64,000 nt of DNA from Cycas panzhihuaensis (Eukaryota; Cycadophyta), in contig CM041465.1 of assembly GCA_023213395.1 (NCBI GenBank), positions 17,050,001 through 17,114,000 of the forward strand, in the 5' to 3' direction. The position numbers and the translations under genes are program-made. Shown here piece after piece: positions 10,810-22,437 of the stretch (position 1 is the first letter of the stretch; each line of letters begins with the position of its first letter). The notes beneath the pieces were generated by a model. That model saw only the letters and a list, made by a program, of their open reading frames with translations, was not told where the DNA came from and did no database searches.

Positions 10810-12830
10810 CCCGAAAACATCATCATTTTGGATCTCTTAGTTCTCCAACTCAACTTTCTACTGCTACAGTTTCTACTCTTTCCTTCCTTCCTTCCACAGG
10901 TGCGTCTGTAATCCTACGTTTCCTACTGCTCCAGTCCAGGATCTGCCTACAATGGCTCTTCTCCGTGGTGGGAAGCTCCTCTCCAAACATTCTCAAGCAA
11001 GCTTTGCATGGTTCTCTTCCAAATATGCCCCAACAAGTGTCTCCTATGGCCACCCTTAAGGAAACCTCCTGCAAAACCCTACAGGAACTCTTCTTCTTCA
11101 CTAGTTTTAGGGGAAAACCTACCCTAGACTCAACCCAGCAGGTACCTTAGGTCCTATTTTCTAAGTTTATTATGTATTATTTCCATATTAGACTCGTATT
11201 CAAGTGTGTCTTCTTGCTTTCTTCTCGTTTGGATGTAGTGAACATTGTTTCCTTTCAATCTAGGCTTGTATCTCCAAATTTTTACCATTTCTTTGCTAGT
11301 TTTCCTCAAGAAAGTAGCAGGAGAAGGTTCATAAATGCTAGGCGAAGGGAGTAAGACAGGATCCATCCCACTTAGGCCTACTCCCCAAGGGCAACCCCCT
11401 TCTTGTCTTTCTTCTCCCGCTCCCATGCTTCTCTTCAATTAATTAGGAGAAGGTGAAGCTTAGGCCTGCGCTGGATATCAGCATGTGTAGCCATTGTTGC
11501 ACTGATTCCAGGCCTACACGCCTCTCTTTTGGGCCCCCATAGTGCCCCCAACATTGCTTGGTACCCCTTAAAGGTCTTGGTTGAGGCTTCCATGACGGGT
11601 CGCTACCCATAGTGACTCTGTTGCCTTGAAACCTCTCCAACATCTTGCTACACATATTCTCATGTTTGTTGGCTATCATAAATTACGATTTATCCCTACC
11701 TTGCTGTGCTAAAAGGCTGTGTGGAGAACCTTAGTGGAGGGTTTACCATCTTGAGGCTTCCCTTCCCTTTTCCTTACTTGATGTGTGTGGATGCTTAAGG
11801 AAAGTTTAGTTGCCCACAATAGTAATTTCTCTAACTTAAATATAATGTTTTGACATATACTTTATATATATTTGCACATATATATACAACCCTTCTTATA
11901 GCCCCTTCTTGGAAGGGATAAACGTTTGTGTGTGTAGGCTTGAAGTAGTATCTTGCGAAGGGAAAAGGCGTTCAGATCTAGGTAAGCTTTACCATTTTTT
12001 TTCCTTTTCTTCATTTTCTTCTTTTTTGTTCTACTTACTTTTTCATAAGGGAAAAGGCATTTGGATCCGGGGCATGCGTCACACGTGGGTGAGGTCTTCC
12101 CTCAACTGCTATACCTCCTGGGTACACACCATCTCTCTCTTCACCTCTCCATTTTCCTTTCTCACTTTTATTTAAAATATGTGCTTTGGTTTAATAAATC
12201 ACGTGAAAGTGAAAGGTTAATGATATTGGTCACTTGTATTTATATGTCATATGTTTATCCCACATAGGAAAAGGACATAGTAGGAACCCCACCCTTTCTC
12301 CTCTTCCTATTAACCCAAACATACTCTTAAATGCATCCCGTTTAGCTTTGTCTGCCTACATGCATAATACTTATTTTTCTTTTCCCTTTTGTCTTTAGTT
12401 GCTAAAAGGAGGATGTGACTTTAGCCCCCCTTCCACTCTCTCTCTCTTGGTTTTATTTGCCTAGACCAAATAACCAAGGGAGGCCTGCTTACATTGTAGG
12501 CCCTCACCTACCTCATCCACATTCGTTTTCCTTCATCATAAAGAAACTCCTTGAGGATTCCTCTTCTTCCCTTCTGGCCATCAAAGGGTGGGAGGACCTT
12601 CCTCTCGAGACCATCCAAGCTACCCCCTGTATGCACTCTCCCTTCTGAATTGAAGGCTACTCTAAGGTAGTCGGGTGCCATTCACAGGTCCTAAACTCAT
12701 GCTCCAACGCATAGTGTACCCTGCATGGTGCTCTCTCTGCTTATAGGTTTTCACCCACACCTTCAACATCAATTATTGACTACTATCACTCCTATTGAGC
12801 ATAGTGACTATCCCGTAGATGCACATCTAC

Positions 12831-12850
12831 TCGCGACCATATTGGGGAAC
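12831..12850 (+). other. Tat-A primer-binding site
   Basis: TCGCGACCATATTGGGGAAC directly follows the LTR edge. It resembles the TGGCGACC...GGGGA type of site common in Tat elements, with the second base changed. The priming tRNA cannot be named with confidence. Confidence 0.6.
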
Positions 12851-12995
12851 TGCCAGTAAGGGAGCTAGTTCCTATCCCTTCCTATTGGTACTACTGCCTT
12901 TTAGTGGTCTTCTCCACTTATCTCTTTTGTTGGGCAGCCCCTAATACATACTTTACATTCCTTTTTCCCTCTTCCGATGTGTTGGCAAGTTTTGC

Positions 12996-15420
12996 ATGTG
13001 ATGCTTCTCACATCGCCTACGTGGTTTGCCTCCATTATTAGAAGACCCAGCATATCATCTTCTTTCATCATCGGATCCCGATTTGACAATGGAAAGATAC
13101 CCTTCAGATTGGGCTTATCATGCCTTTGCTTTAGGGGCTCATGAGTTCCCCATATCTATTCCAGGATCCACCCAAGAGGGTGGTGATCCTATTTACTATC
13201 CAGGTGATCAGCATCACCCACTTGATGCCCATCCCCCTACTCATGGAGTAGAGGGTCCATCTTCTCTCGAGATTCACCACCCAGTTGGTGATTCTTATGA
13301 GGAGTGCCCTGAGGGGTCTACTTCATTTGAGGTCCTGTCTACCTCTTACGATCATGTGGATACCCCTCCTGCTGACGTGGTTGAAGCCCTTAGCGAGTGC
13401 TTCTATGTTGCTCATCTTCAATCATATCCCAGATGGTTTGAAGATGTCTTGTGTGGTGGGGCACCCTCCTCATCCACGCATGTCCCATCATCTTCATTCG
13501 CATCTACACCTCCAACGACAAGCAATCCCTTTGTGCCTACACATTCATCCCACTCTATCTTTACATCTACCTTAGGGACATCTATCACACTCCTTACTTC
13601 TCATCATGGTCCCAGCTCTTCGGGGCCCACTCATGGTATGTCTTTCTCCTAGCTTAGGGTTAGCATACCTTTTTCTAGTCAAGCTAACATGCCACTTTCT
13701 AACGTGGTGCATGCATTTCCTAATATGCCTAGACATCTTACTAACACCCCTACCACTAGTCATGTGGGATCCGCTCCCACGTATACACAAATCCAGCCTA
13801 GTGGTCATTCTCTTTACATACCCCTAGGCTACACTTCTCAGCCTTGGGGGCACAGTAAAGGGAACCATATTCTGGCTTATGGGGAGGACTTGTTACATCC
13901 ATATGGGGTTGCGCCACCCACAAGTAGCCCATATCGATAAAACCCAGTTCTTCACCCTTCTTTTCCACCATCCTACATAGCTCCTTATGCTGCACCTTTG
14001 CAAGGAAACCCAACTTCCTTTCAAGGTGCTTACCCTCAAGTCTCTTTTCAGCAAGGGACATTTCCTCAAGGAGGGATGGGCCTACCACCCCCATCCATTC
14101 CTTTTCCATTACCTTCCACATCATTTGTCGATCCTATGGTCCAGGCGAGGGTACATCCCTTCATAGATTATAGATTGACACCATTATTTGTTGAGGCATT
14201 AAGAACCAATTTACTGCCTCATCCCCCTGAAGTTCCTAAGTTCAATGGAACTTAAGCACAGGATCAAGCAGAGCATGTTCGTAGTTTCTCTATGGCGTAT
14301 ATAGACTACTGGGCCTATGATCATATACTGATGAAATTATTCCCATGATCCTTATAAGGAGATGCCCTTAAATGGTTTTATTGCCTGCTTGCCCATTCCA
14401 TTTTCTTGTTCCAACAACTTGTGGACAAGTTCATCAACTATTTTGATGAGGCTCGTCCATTTGAAAGTGGAATAAAATCCCTTCTTTTGCTTAAACAAGG
14501 TCACAATGAGATGAATCGTGACTTTATGTGGCGATTTCATAACCTCCTCCATTCGACTAAGGTAACTTTGCCTAAGGAATTGAAGAGGGATCTCTTCGTT
14601 AATGCACTTCGCCCTAAAGTCCATGTAGAAGTCCTAAAGATGGGGGCGACCACATGTGATTCCACTATCGCAAAGTGCTTAGCGCTTGAGGCTATTGAGA
14701 TCCAGGATGGACTAAAAAAGTCTCTTAGGCCCTCATAATGACATGAGGCACCACCCCAAACTAAAGAAACCAAACCACAACAATCCACTAGGTCCTCTTC
14801 TCATCCAACTGATAAGACCCTAGACCTGCTCACTTCTACTATATGTTCATTTGAACATACGATGAAGGACCTTAAACTGCAAGCTCCTTCATCACCCGCT
14901 TCCAACAAACAAATCCAATAAGCTACTCAAGCCACTGCCCCTAAGGGCATTAATACCCAGTCCTCTCAAGGAAGGAAGCCAGATTCCTCGCTTGAGAAGA
15001 AGTGGTGTTCCTTTCACGGGGAGTGTTTCCATGACAACTCATGTTGTAGGGCTCAACATCCTAGGGATGCCACAGAACATGACTCATCTCCTAAATGGGT
15101 CTTAAGGCCTAACTTAGATCAACCAGTCCACAAGGATCCATTCCCCAAGCACAGGGAGCGTGATTATAATACTCAAGCAAAAAACAACCAGAACTGGGGA
15201 AGATCTCTAAATTCCTGTCCTTTACATGGTAAAGGGAAGGGTGCTTGGGATTCATCTTCTCCCTCGTGTTCCCCCAACCATCATATTCCCTCACATTCGT
15301 GCTCCCAAAATAAGGGAAAGAAGGTGATCCAAATGCTTGAGGCCACCCCCTTATATGCCATAACTCGGTCTTAAGCTGCTAAAGAGGCGGCCGACACCTC
15401 TTCTTTTGCTCTACACTCTG
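12996..15420 (+). pseudogene. Tat-A Gag
   Basis: Capsid and nucleocapsid protein. The likely start is the ATG at 12996, with codon 2 now TGA; the frame then runs through a Pro/Ser/Thr-rich N-terminal region, a capsid domain at about 14180-14730 (INYFDEARPFESGIKSLLLL, MNRDFMWRFHNLLHSTKV, ALRPKVHVEVLKMGA) and a CHHC finger at 15006-15044 (KKWCSFHGECFHDNSC) of the type seen in Tat Gag. It continues in the same frame into protease. Stops lie at several places, for example after KFNGT near 14254 and twice after RPS near 14739. I saw no frameshift. Confidence 0.85.
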
Positions 15421-15428
15421 ATCCTCTT

Positions 15429-16140
15429 TTGGAAACCTCCCTTTTGGAAGTCCTGTTACTTCCCAAGACTATTCCCATTCGTTTAGGTTGCTATGATTTT
15501 AGGAGAGCCCTTCCTCAACTCATAGTGAAGGGGAAGTCCTTTTCTGTCATCAATGAGCTTTGTACTGTGGCTGCAAGGATGTCCATTATGGATGTCTTAA
15601 GAAGTTATCCCAAACAACAAACACTCCTTTTGGAAGCTTTAGGGTTGGGTGACGCGCCCATTTACGCTTTAGGTATTGCCCAAAGCCATGAGCCCATCAT
15701 TTCCTTTGACCCTAAAGACCTTCCCCTCAATTGTGAAAGGGAATGCCAATGGAACTTCCCTTTCACCATCATTATTGACACACTAGATTGTACCTTGCGA
15801 AGGACCGTTATCAACAATGGTTCTTCCGTTAATGCCATGCCCTTGTGCATTATGCAAGAGCTTGGAATTTTTGCCTTGGAACTTGTTCCATGGTGATGCC
15901 AAGGCTACGACGGTAGTGAAAAGACTCCATTAGGATCTGTTTCGATCCCTCTCACTCTCGAGGGCAAGACTGTCCTCACCGACATTGTAGTCCTTAACGT
16001 AAACGTCGACTATAATCTTCTTTTGGGTCGACCATGGCTCGATCAGATGGGAGCCGTGAGTTCGACCCACTGGTGGCAACTTAAATTTGTCCACGATAGA
16101 CGAATGAGGGTTATTTCCTACGAATGCCCACCTGTTAAAT
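15429..16140 (+). pseudogene. Tat-A aspartic protease
   Basis: Cleaves the Gag-Pol polyprotein. YDFRRALPQLIVKGKSFSVI is a conserved Tat block before the protease. The active site is at about 15807-15827, TVINNGSSVNAMP: the catalytic position (AAC, 15813-15815) is Asn rather than Asp. The second half keeps the hydrophobic core and the terminal motif VDYNLLLGRPWLDQMG near 16005-16055. A TGA after LELVPW at about 15894 breaks the domain. It is in frame with gag and RT. Confidence 0.85.
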
Positions 16141-16979
16141 AAACTCAGCCTACCAACCAAGCAAGCCATGGTTATACAAAGCGGGACAAAGGCCCTTCTA
16201 CTCATGCCTCGACTTACTCCATCGGCATACCCGATTCATCCCATCTTGAAGAAGATCCTACATCTTCTGCCTCTAGCCTTACTTGATTTGATCTTATTGG
16301 TGTCGGGAGCTACAGGTACCTTGCCTTGTTTAGTGATGATGAGTCCCATGGCGAGGATGAGGACTTTCCTCACCTCGTCTCCTTCCTCTGCACTAGTAGG
16401 AGGCACCCTTCTTGTTCTAGGTCCCAACCTAGAACTCCCCTTATTAGAGAGACTAGTCATCCCCTTATGTCACATGTCATTGCATGCATTGACCCACAGG
16501 TCCTTGATTCTTCCTCTCCATCACCCCCTGTAGGTGATGGGCTTGAGAAACTCCCTTTTTCTCCTTCTAAGGAGCCCCTTCCTAACTCTCCCTTAGAGTC
16601 TTTTAGGGATGTTGGGCATCCTACTAATCATCGTGGTCCCGTCACTCCTACTTCCTCCTGCACCTCATCTATTCAAAGTAAGGTCATCCACAGAGTGGAT
16701 TACTTTAAAGATGATGAGGCTCTACTTGAGTACTTAGCGGGCTCCGCACCAAAATTCCCTTCTGGTCACCATAGGCTTGGCCACTAGAAGGTCTTGGCAA
16801 TTGGGTCCACACTCGCTGACCCAATTCCATCCCATGTTCCATCTCTTCCTGTTGACCTTGCCCCTCTCTATTTCAAGGAGGGGAATGCCATGTGCATGGG
16901 GGTGACCCAGGACATAGTCCTAACCCCTGGCAAGGTTATAAAGGTAGGGGTGAAATGCTCTCCTGATGAGGTAAGCGAA
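16141..16979 (+). pseudogene. Tat-A protease to reverse transcriptase linker
   Basis: Same frame as the flanking domains. It encodes an acidic and Ser/Pro-rich stretch (SDDESHGEDEDFPHLVSF) and then conserved blocks VDYFKDDEALLEYLAG and VDLAPLYFKEGNAMCMG just before RT. Tat-D retains a decayed equivalent of the last block near 52180-52230. No enzymatic motif is visible. Confidence 0.6.
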
Positions 16980-18360
16980 TATTCTCTTTTATTCTAGGAG
17001 TTCCAGGATGTCTTTGCATGGGATTACTCTGACATAAAGGGAATCGACCCCTCCATTGTCACCCACAACCTCACTATCGTTCTTGGTACTCGCCCCGCGT
17101 ACTAGAAATAATGTCCTCTCCATCCTAAACTCTTAGTTGTTGCCAAAATGTAAGTCGAGAAACTTTTAGATACTGGACTCATTACTTCTATTGACTACCC
17201 TAAATGGGTGTCCAACATTTTCCCCGTTACTAAAAAGAATGGGACCATTCAGATATGTGTTGATTTCCATGATATCAACAATGCATGTCTTAAAGATAAC
17301 TTTCCAATCCCTTTCATTAATTAGATCATTGATTGAACTGCCGAGTTTGAAGTCATGTCCTTGATGGATGGCTTCTCTAGCTATAACCAGATTCAAATCT
17401 CTCTTGAAGACTACCACAAGATGGCCTTCACCACCCCGTGGCGTACCTTTGCCTATAAGGCAATGCCCTTCAGACTAAAAAATGTAGGCACTACTTACCA
17501 AATGGTGATGCATTTTATCTTCCATGACCTCATCAATGATACGTTAGCAGTCTTTATGGATGATATGATAGGTCTCTCATGTGTCAGGGCCCATCACCCT
17601 TCAGATTTGTGGGCCATCTTCACGCGGAGCCGTAAGTACCACGTAAGTTTAAACCCACTCAAATGTATATTTGCCATCACTTCTAGCAAACTCCTTAGGT
17701 TCCTTGTATCAAAATAAGGAATTCAGATTGACCCTGATAAAGTCAAAGTGATCCTCAACATGTCACCTCCTAGAACTCAGCGATAGATCAAGTCATTTCT
17801 AAGTAGACTCAGTTTCCTCAAGCATTTCCTAGAAAACTTCGTCATGAATGCCAAACCCTTGACTAACCTATTAAAGAAGGGAACCCCATTTGTTTGGTCG
17901 GCTAAGACCAAGCAAGCCTTCAAAGGACTTAAGTAAGCCTTTGCTTCTACTCTAACGTTGGTGCCCCCTTGCTTCGAAAGGCCTTTCATTCTCTATACCT
18001 TGGTGACTAATGAGTCCTTGGGCGCTATGCTGGCTTAGGAGGATGATTCAGGAGTCGAGAGAGCCGTCTACTTTATCAGTCGCACTCTCGTGGCTGTTGA
18101 ACTCAACTACTCCCCAACCGAGAAGGAATGCCTCTCCTTGGTTCACACTACCAAGAAGTTTAGGTACTACTTGCTTGGTAACACTACCAAGGTGATCGTT
18201 CAATCTGATCCCTTGTGATATCTACTCACTCGTTCTAACCTGACAGGTAGGGCTGGTCATTGGGCCATCCTTCTTTAGGAGTTCTATCTTCATATCATCA
18301 ACAGGAAATCAAAGAAAGGGATGGTAGTGGCTGAATAACTCATAGACACCCTCATTCCTA
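16980..18360 (+). pseudogene. Tat-A reverse transcriptase and standard RNase H
   Basis: RT blocks in order: VEKLLDTGLITSIDYPKWVS, VTKKNGTIQICVDFHDIN, DGFSSYNQIQISLEDYHKMA, then WRTFAYKAMPFRLKN and the catalytic FMDD at 17553-17564, so the Asp pair is intact. The connection RNase H follows: ERPFILYTLVTNESLGAMLA near 17980-18035, then AVYFISRTLVAVELNYSPTE and IVQSDPL. At the place where Ty3 RNase H has the first catalytic Asp, this copy has Leu; Tat-lineage RNase H is known to be degenerate there. Many stops occur at former Gln or Arg codons. Confidence 0.9.
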
Positions 18361-19697
18361 ACTCGCGCGATGCCCCTGTTGATGATTCCCTTCCTAATGA
18401 GTCTATCTTGACCATTCAGGGCACTCCTTCCCATCCACTTGTTGATAACGAGTGGTATAGTGACATCGTGCGGTACCTAACACAGTATCAGTACTGCCCT
18501 GAAGCCAGTAATAAGGTTAGATCTCGCATTCAAACCTTTGCTAGGTAATACTTCCTCATGGATGAAGTATTGTACAAGAGGTATTTTGATGGGATTCTCC
18601 TCTGTTGCATCACCACCGACGAAGTGGACTAGATACTCTGCGAATGCCACCATGGCATTTATGGGGGCCACTTTGAGGGCTAATCCATGGCCCAGAGGAT
18701 CCTCCGTATGGGCTACTATTGGCCAACTCTCTTCAAGGACGCCCATGCCTATGCTTTAAGATGTCGATGATGTCAAGAGCACACCAACATCTTCCACATG
18801 CCCTCCGAGGCTCTTCATCCTATCATATCTCCATGGACTTTTGCTCAATGGGGTCTAGACCTCATCAGGGCCATATCCCCACCTTCTTCATCATAGCACA
18901 AGTTCATCTTGACTGCTACAGAGTACTTTACTAAATGGACAGAAGCCATCCCTCTGATTACTACCCCTGACAAGATGATAGCTACTTTCATCTACCAACA
19001 CATCATTTGCCACTTTGGGATTCCCAACATCTTGATCACAGACAATGGAACCCCTTTTTGTAATAAGGAGATGGATGAACTTTGTGAGAAATTTAAGATC
19101 TCTTACAAAACTTCCTCCCCTTATTACCCCCAGGCGAATGGCCAAGTTAAGTCCTTCAACAAGACTCTTGTTAATATCTTAAAGAAAACCGTTGCTCAAT
19201 CTCAAAGAAATTGGCACCTTCAGCTCCCTTCCGTCCTATGGGCCTACCGTACCTCTATTCGTGCTGTTACAGGAATGACTCTGTTCTCCCTAGTTTACAG
19301 GACCGAGGTGGTACTCCCGTTGGAAGTGGAGATTCCCTCTCTATGAGTTTCCCTTTAAGGTCTCATCGATGAGGAGTCGATCCATTAGGCTTGTCTCTTA
19401 GACCTCGAAGCCTTAGATGAGAGACGTTTAGCCACCTACCAGGCTTATCTCGCATCTAAGGCCTACTCATAAAGGACCTATGATAAACACCTTTATTCTC
19501 ATCCTTTGTATCCTAGGGACCACGTCCTCAAATTGGAATATCTCCACAACTGCTTGACTAAATTCAAACCCAAATGGGTTGGCCCCTTTGTCATTCTCGA
19601 GAGCCTCGATAACAATGTCTATAGAATCGTCACCCTAGAGGGCCTTAAGTTTGAGAAAGCTATTAATGAGAAATTCCTCAAGAAATTCTATGCATGA
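18361..19697 (+). pseudogene. Tat-A integrase
   Basis: Inserts cDNA. The HHCC zinc region is readable: ECHHGIYGGHFE near 18640-18680 and LRCR-stop-CQEHTN near 18755-18790. Core: WGLDLI near 18850, then ITDNGTPFCN near 19035, both with their Asp. The third catalytic residue is Lys (AAG, 19149-19151, NGQVKSFNKTLV) where Glu is expected. The C-terminal part KFKPKWVGPFVILESLDNNVYR is well kept and ends FLKKFYA at 19697. It is in the same frame as gag. The Glu loss would abolish strand transfer. Confidence 0.9.
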
Positions 19698-20400
19698 CTT
19701 CATCGTCACCTCATTCATGCTCTAAAATAAGCCTAAACTACCATCTTAAGTTATTCCCATTCCTCTTGACCATAGGCGGAATGGCATCTTAGGTTGGCTC
19801 TCTTATTCCTCTTTAGTTCCTCCCACAGAACCCTTATTCCCTTTCCTCTTAGGACCTTGTCCTCCTATTTAGGCATCCCCCAATTAGTATGACTTATTGG
19901 AGTGTCATCACTCCCCTCCTATTGGCATTTCCTTTGCATATCCTGCTATGCTCCCATGTGGAAATGTGTGTTGCCCTATTTCCTAGCCTCACATGTATCT
20001 ATCTCCTCCACTCATGGTGATCGTGTGTGCTCCTGTTAGGAATATGGTCTCGCATGAAAGGAAATGCACGTAACTTAAACAAATATCATAACACATAACT
20101 CATAATAATAATCAGTTCAAAGTGCAATCATACATATCATTGTGCATCTGTGCACCCCCATACATACACATACATAAACGTGTAAACAGAAACATATGCA
20201 TCATCATATATCAATTGGGGTATCAATCACCCCATCTATATACACCAAAATAATCATGTGTCATATTATACAAGCGGTATGGTACATCATTTGTAGGAAG
20301 CTGGTGTCCTTATAAGGAGGGTACAATTAGGTGACTACATATGGTGACTCTGTGGAGGTCTATGCTTTTCCCTAGCTAAAACAAAACTCCTATATACTAC
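19698..20400. other. Tat-A spacer after integrase
   Basis: About 0.7 kb with no convincing frame. It contains short AT/CA-rich runs (CATACATACACATACATAAA near 20160). It would include the end of the sense gag-pol transcript and the 3' end of the antisense gene. Confidence 0.5.
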
Positions 20401-20401
20401 T

Positions 20402-22430
20402 CTACTGCTGCCCCACCCTTAGGACGTCATCTCCTAGTCGATGTGATCCCTCTCTTAAGGACCACATTCCTCTAAGACTCCTCCTCAGTCTCTGGGAGCC
20501 TCTTGCTCTGCTCTCCTCATCCTGTGGCCTCCTCAGGGTCGTCACCATTGTGTGGGTATATGTCGTACTCTGCACTGACCTTGATGCCACCTCATCCACC
20601 AGTCAATCATATTGGGCCTGGATACAATCCTAATCTATCTCCACATTATGGAGCCTCTCCTCCATCCCTCTGAGATGTTCCTCCATCACTGCTAGCTAGA
20701 TGCAGCCCTCCATATCCCCTCTAGCTCCTCCTTAAACCTCTAGTTCCTATACCTGACTTTGTAGAGCATCCCTCTCAGCTCGGATGGTATCCAGCTCTAC
20801 CTACTGTCATCCCACACGTGCCTCGTGCTCCTGGGACTCTACAATCCATATGTCTCTTACCCTTATCAATGGGGTGAATGCTGTTGTGTGGTCGTTTGCC
20901 GATTTAGGCTCATTGCCTGCTTGGATGGGAGGCTACCCCTCTGCGTAGGCTCGAGGGAATATCTCTCGGACCACCACCTCCACCAGTCTCTGGATGTCTT
21001 CTATACCTGCAATCCAGCATCATGTATCAGTACATGTCTATACGCATATAAAACCAAAATGAAACTATATATATATTTGGCAATCAAACGGTGATAGAAG
21101 AAGGTTATGTCTCACTTGGTGGAACTGTTGGCTCCTCTACTTGGGTGACTACCTCTGCCTCAAGAACTCCACCAGCTGCAGGTACCTCCTCCTCCTTGGG
21201 TACCTCCTCGGCCACCACTTCAGCAACTGGGGCATCCCTCCTCCCCTCGACTGGTGCAGCTGCCTCTCCGGATCTCTTGACTATCCGCAACCTACAAGCC
21301 TTTGTCACTGGACCCCTGCTCTTCTTTACAGCTCCTAACGGGCTTGCCTCTCCACTTGCAGCCCCTGATGGACCTGCCTCTCTGCCTGCGGTCCCTAATG
21401 GACCTGCCTCTCTGCCTATGGTCCCTGATGGACCTTCCTCTCCTACAGCTCATAATGGGATGGCCCCATCATCTCCATTGTCACCCTCATCATCTCCTGG
21501 GGACACTCCTACCTCACCTGCCTCATCATCGCTATCCCACCTCACCGCTCTATATGGATTTGCTATGTTGTCTGTCATGGTGAGGAGGTCTAGAGATGTG
21601 AACCTAGTTTTCCACCTGTGTACCATTAAAGCCCACTCTAAAACAGGGTGTGGTCCCCTTGTCAGTGCTAGTGCTCTAAAGTGGTCAAAAAACCAACACT
21701 GTAGTAGCATACTATATGACAGTCCACCCTTCCCTACTGCCCGAATGGCGTCCAACTGTGTGACAAAGTTTGCCGCTATGAGGGTAGCCTAGTCCATCCT
21801 CTCTCCTACCTCACATCGACATACTGCATCCATCTAACCACCTGATATGTCCCTATAGTTCTGTTTCTAGGATATCTAGAATAGAATGCACAATGTAATC
21901 AGCTTCCTCACATGAGGAACCCCTGACATCACCATGCTCTCGAGAGGAATCCCTTACCTCTCCCACATGTATGAGCCTATGAAATAAGTAGCAGCCTCCT
22001 TATGTACAGCCTCATTATTGGGCAATGATCCTAGTGTTACTGGCCTCCCTGTCGTTGGTACCCCCAGTATCCTCCTGACATCTCCCGGTGTCACTGATAC
22101 ATCCTCTACTTGGGGTAGGTGGAAGACATGCCTCCGTCTATCCTAGTGGAATACTATATCCACCAATAACCTCTAATCTGATGTGTACTAGGGTGTCTTT
22201 GTGACCTTCAATAGGACACATCTTAAGAGTATCTACTTATCCTCTTATGATATCATCTCTATGAAACTGAGCATAGCCATACCTATGTTTTCATAGTTCT
22301 CCACTATGATCACGACTTGTAAAATACCATGATATAACTCAGATCTTGATCCTTAATCACCCCTCATCATTTAGACTATCTCTCAGCCTCATTCGATTGA
22401 GATTTGAGGACCCCGGGGCCCTTATCTTCA
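20402..22430 (-). pseudogene. Tat-A antisense ORF with a plant-mobile-domain-like region
   Basis: Transcribed against gag-pol. A candidate start is the ATG near 22431 (MKIRAPGSSNLNR). After a frame change the protein reads HVFHLPQVEDVSVTPGDV then RRILGVPTTGRPVTL (about 22045-22130). This pattern of a HLP block followed by a V/LxDVxxILGxP block is characteristic of the plant mobile domain (PF10536). It continues with LIAANFVTQLDAIRAVGKGG and LLQCWFFDHFRALALTRG (21660-21790), and an acidic, Ala/Glu/Pro-rich tail (21105-21540). At least two stops and one frameshift break it. Function is unknown; antisense extra ORFs are reported in some Tat elements. A sense reading at 21091-21792 is a shadow. 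Confidence 0.68.
21331..21450. repeat. Four 30-bp tandem units in the antisense ORF tail
   Basis: Units begin at 21331, 21361, 21391 and 21421 (GCTCCTAACGG..., GCCCCTGATGG..., GTCCCTAATGG..., GTCCCTGATGG...). Each is exactly 30 bp, so the antisense frame is kept and gives a repeated GxAGREAGP-like decapeptide. Confidence 0.85.
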
Positions 22431-22437
22431 TTTTTTC

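Larger units (their letters stand above)
10135..12829 (+). repeat. Tat-A 5' LTR, 2695 bp
   Basis: Aligns along its length with 24334-27023. The start here is TATTTCTCGG, with TG mutated to TA; the 3' copy begins TGTTTCC. The end is CATCTA here and AATCCA in the 3' copy. No protein frame is convincing; the short ORFs inside it are not conserved between the two LTR copies. Confidence 0.9.

Noticed and set aside
13285-13827. Overlapping plus-frame ORFs inside Tat-A gag
   Set aside because: They are out of frame with the capsid, finger and protease blocks, which all share one other frame; shadows.
21091-21792. Plus-strand 233-codon open frame, Ser/Pro/Thr-rich
   Set aside because: It is the complement of the antisense ORF tail and its 30-bp repeats. 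The minus strand has the conserved domain, the plus strand none.
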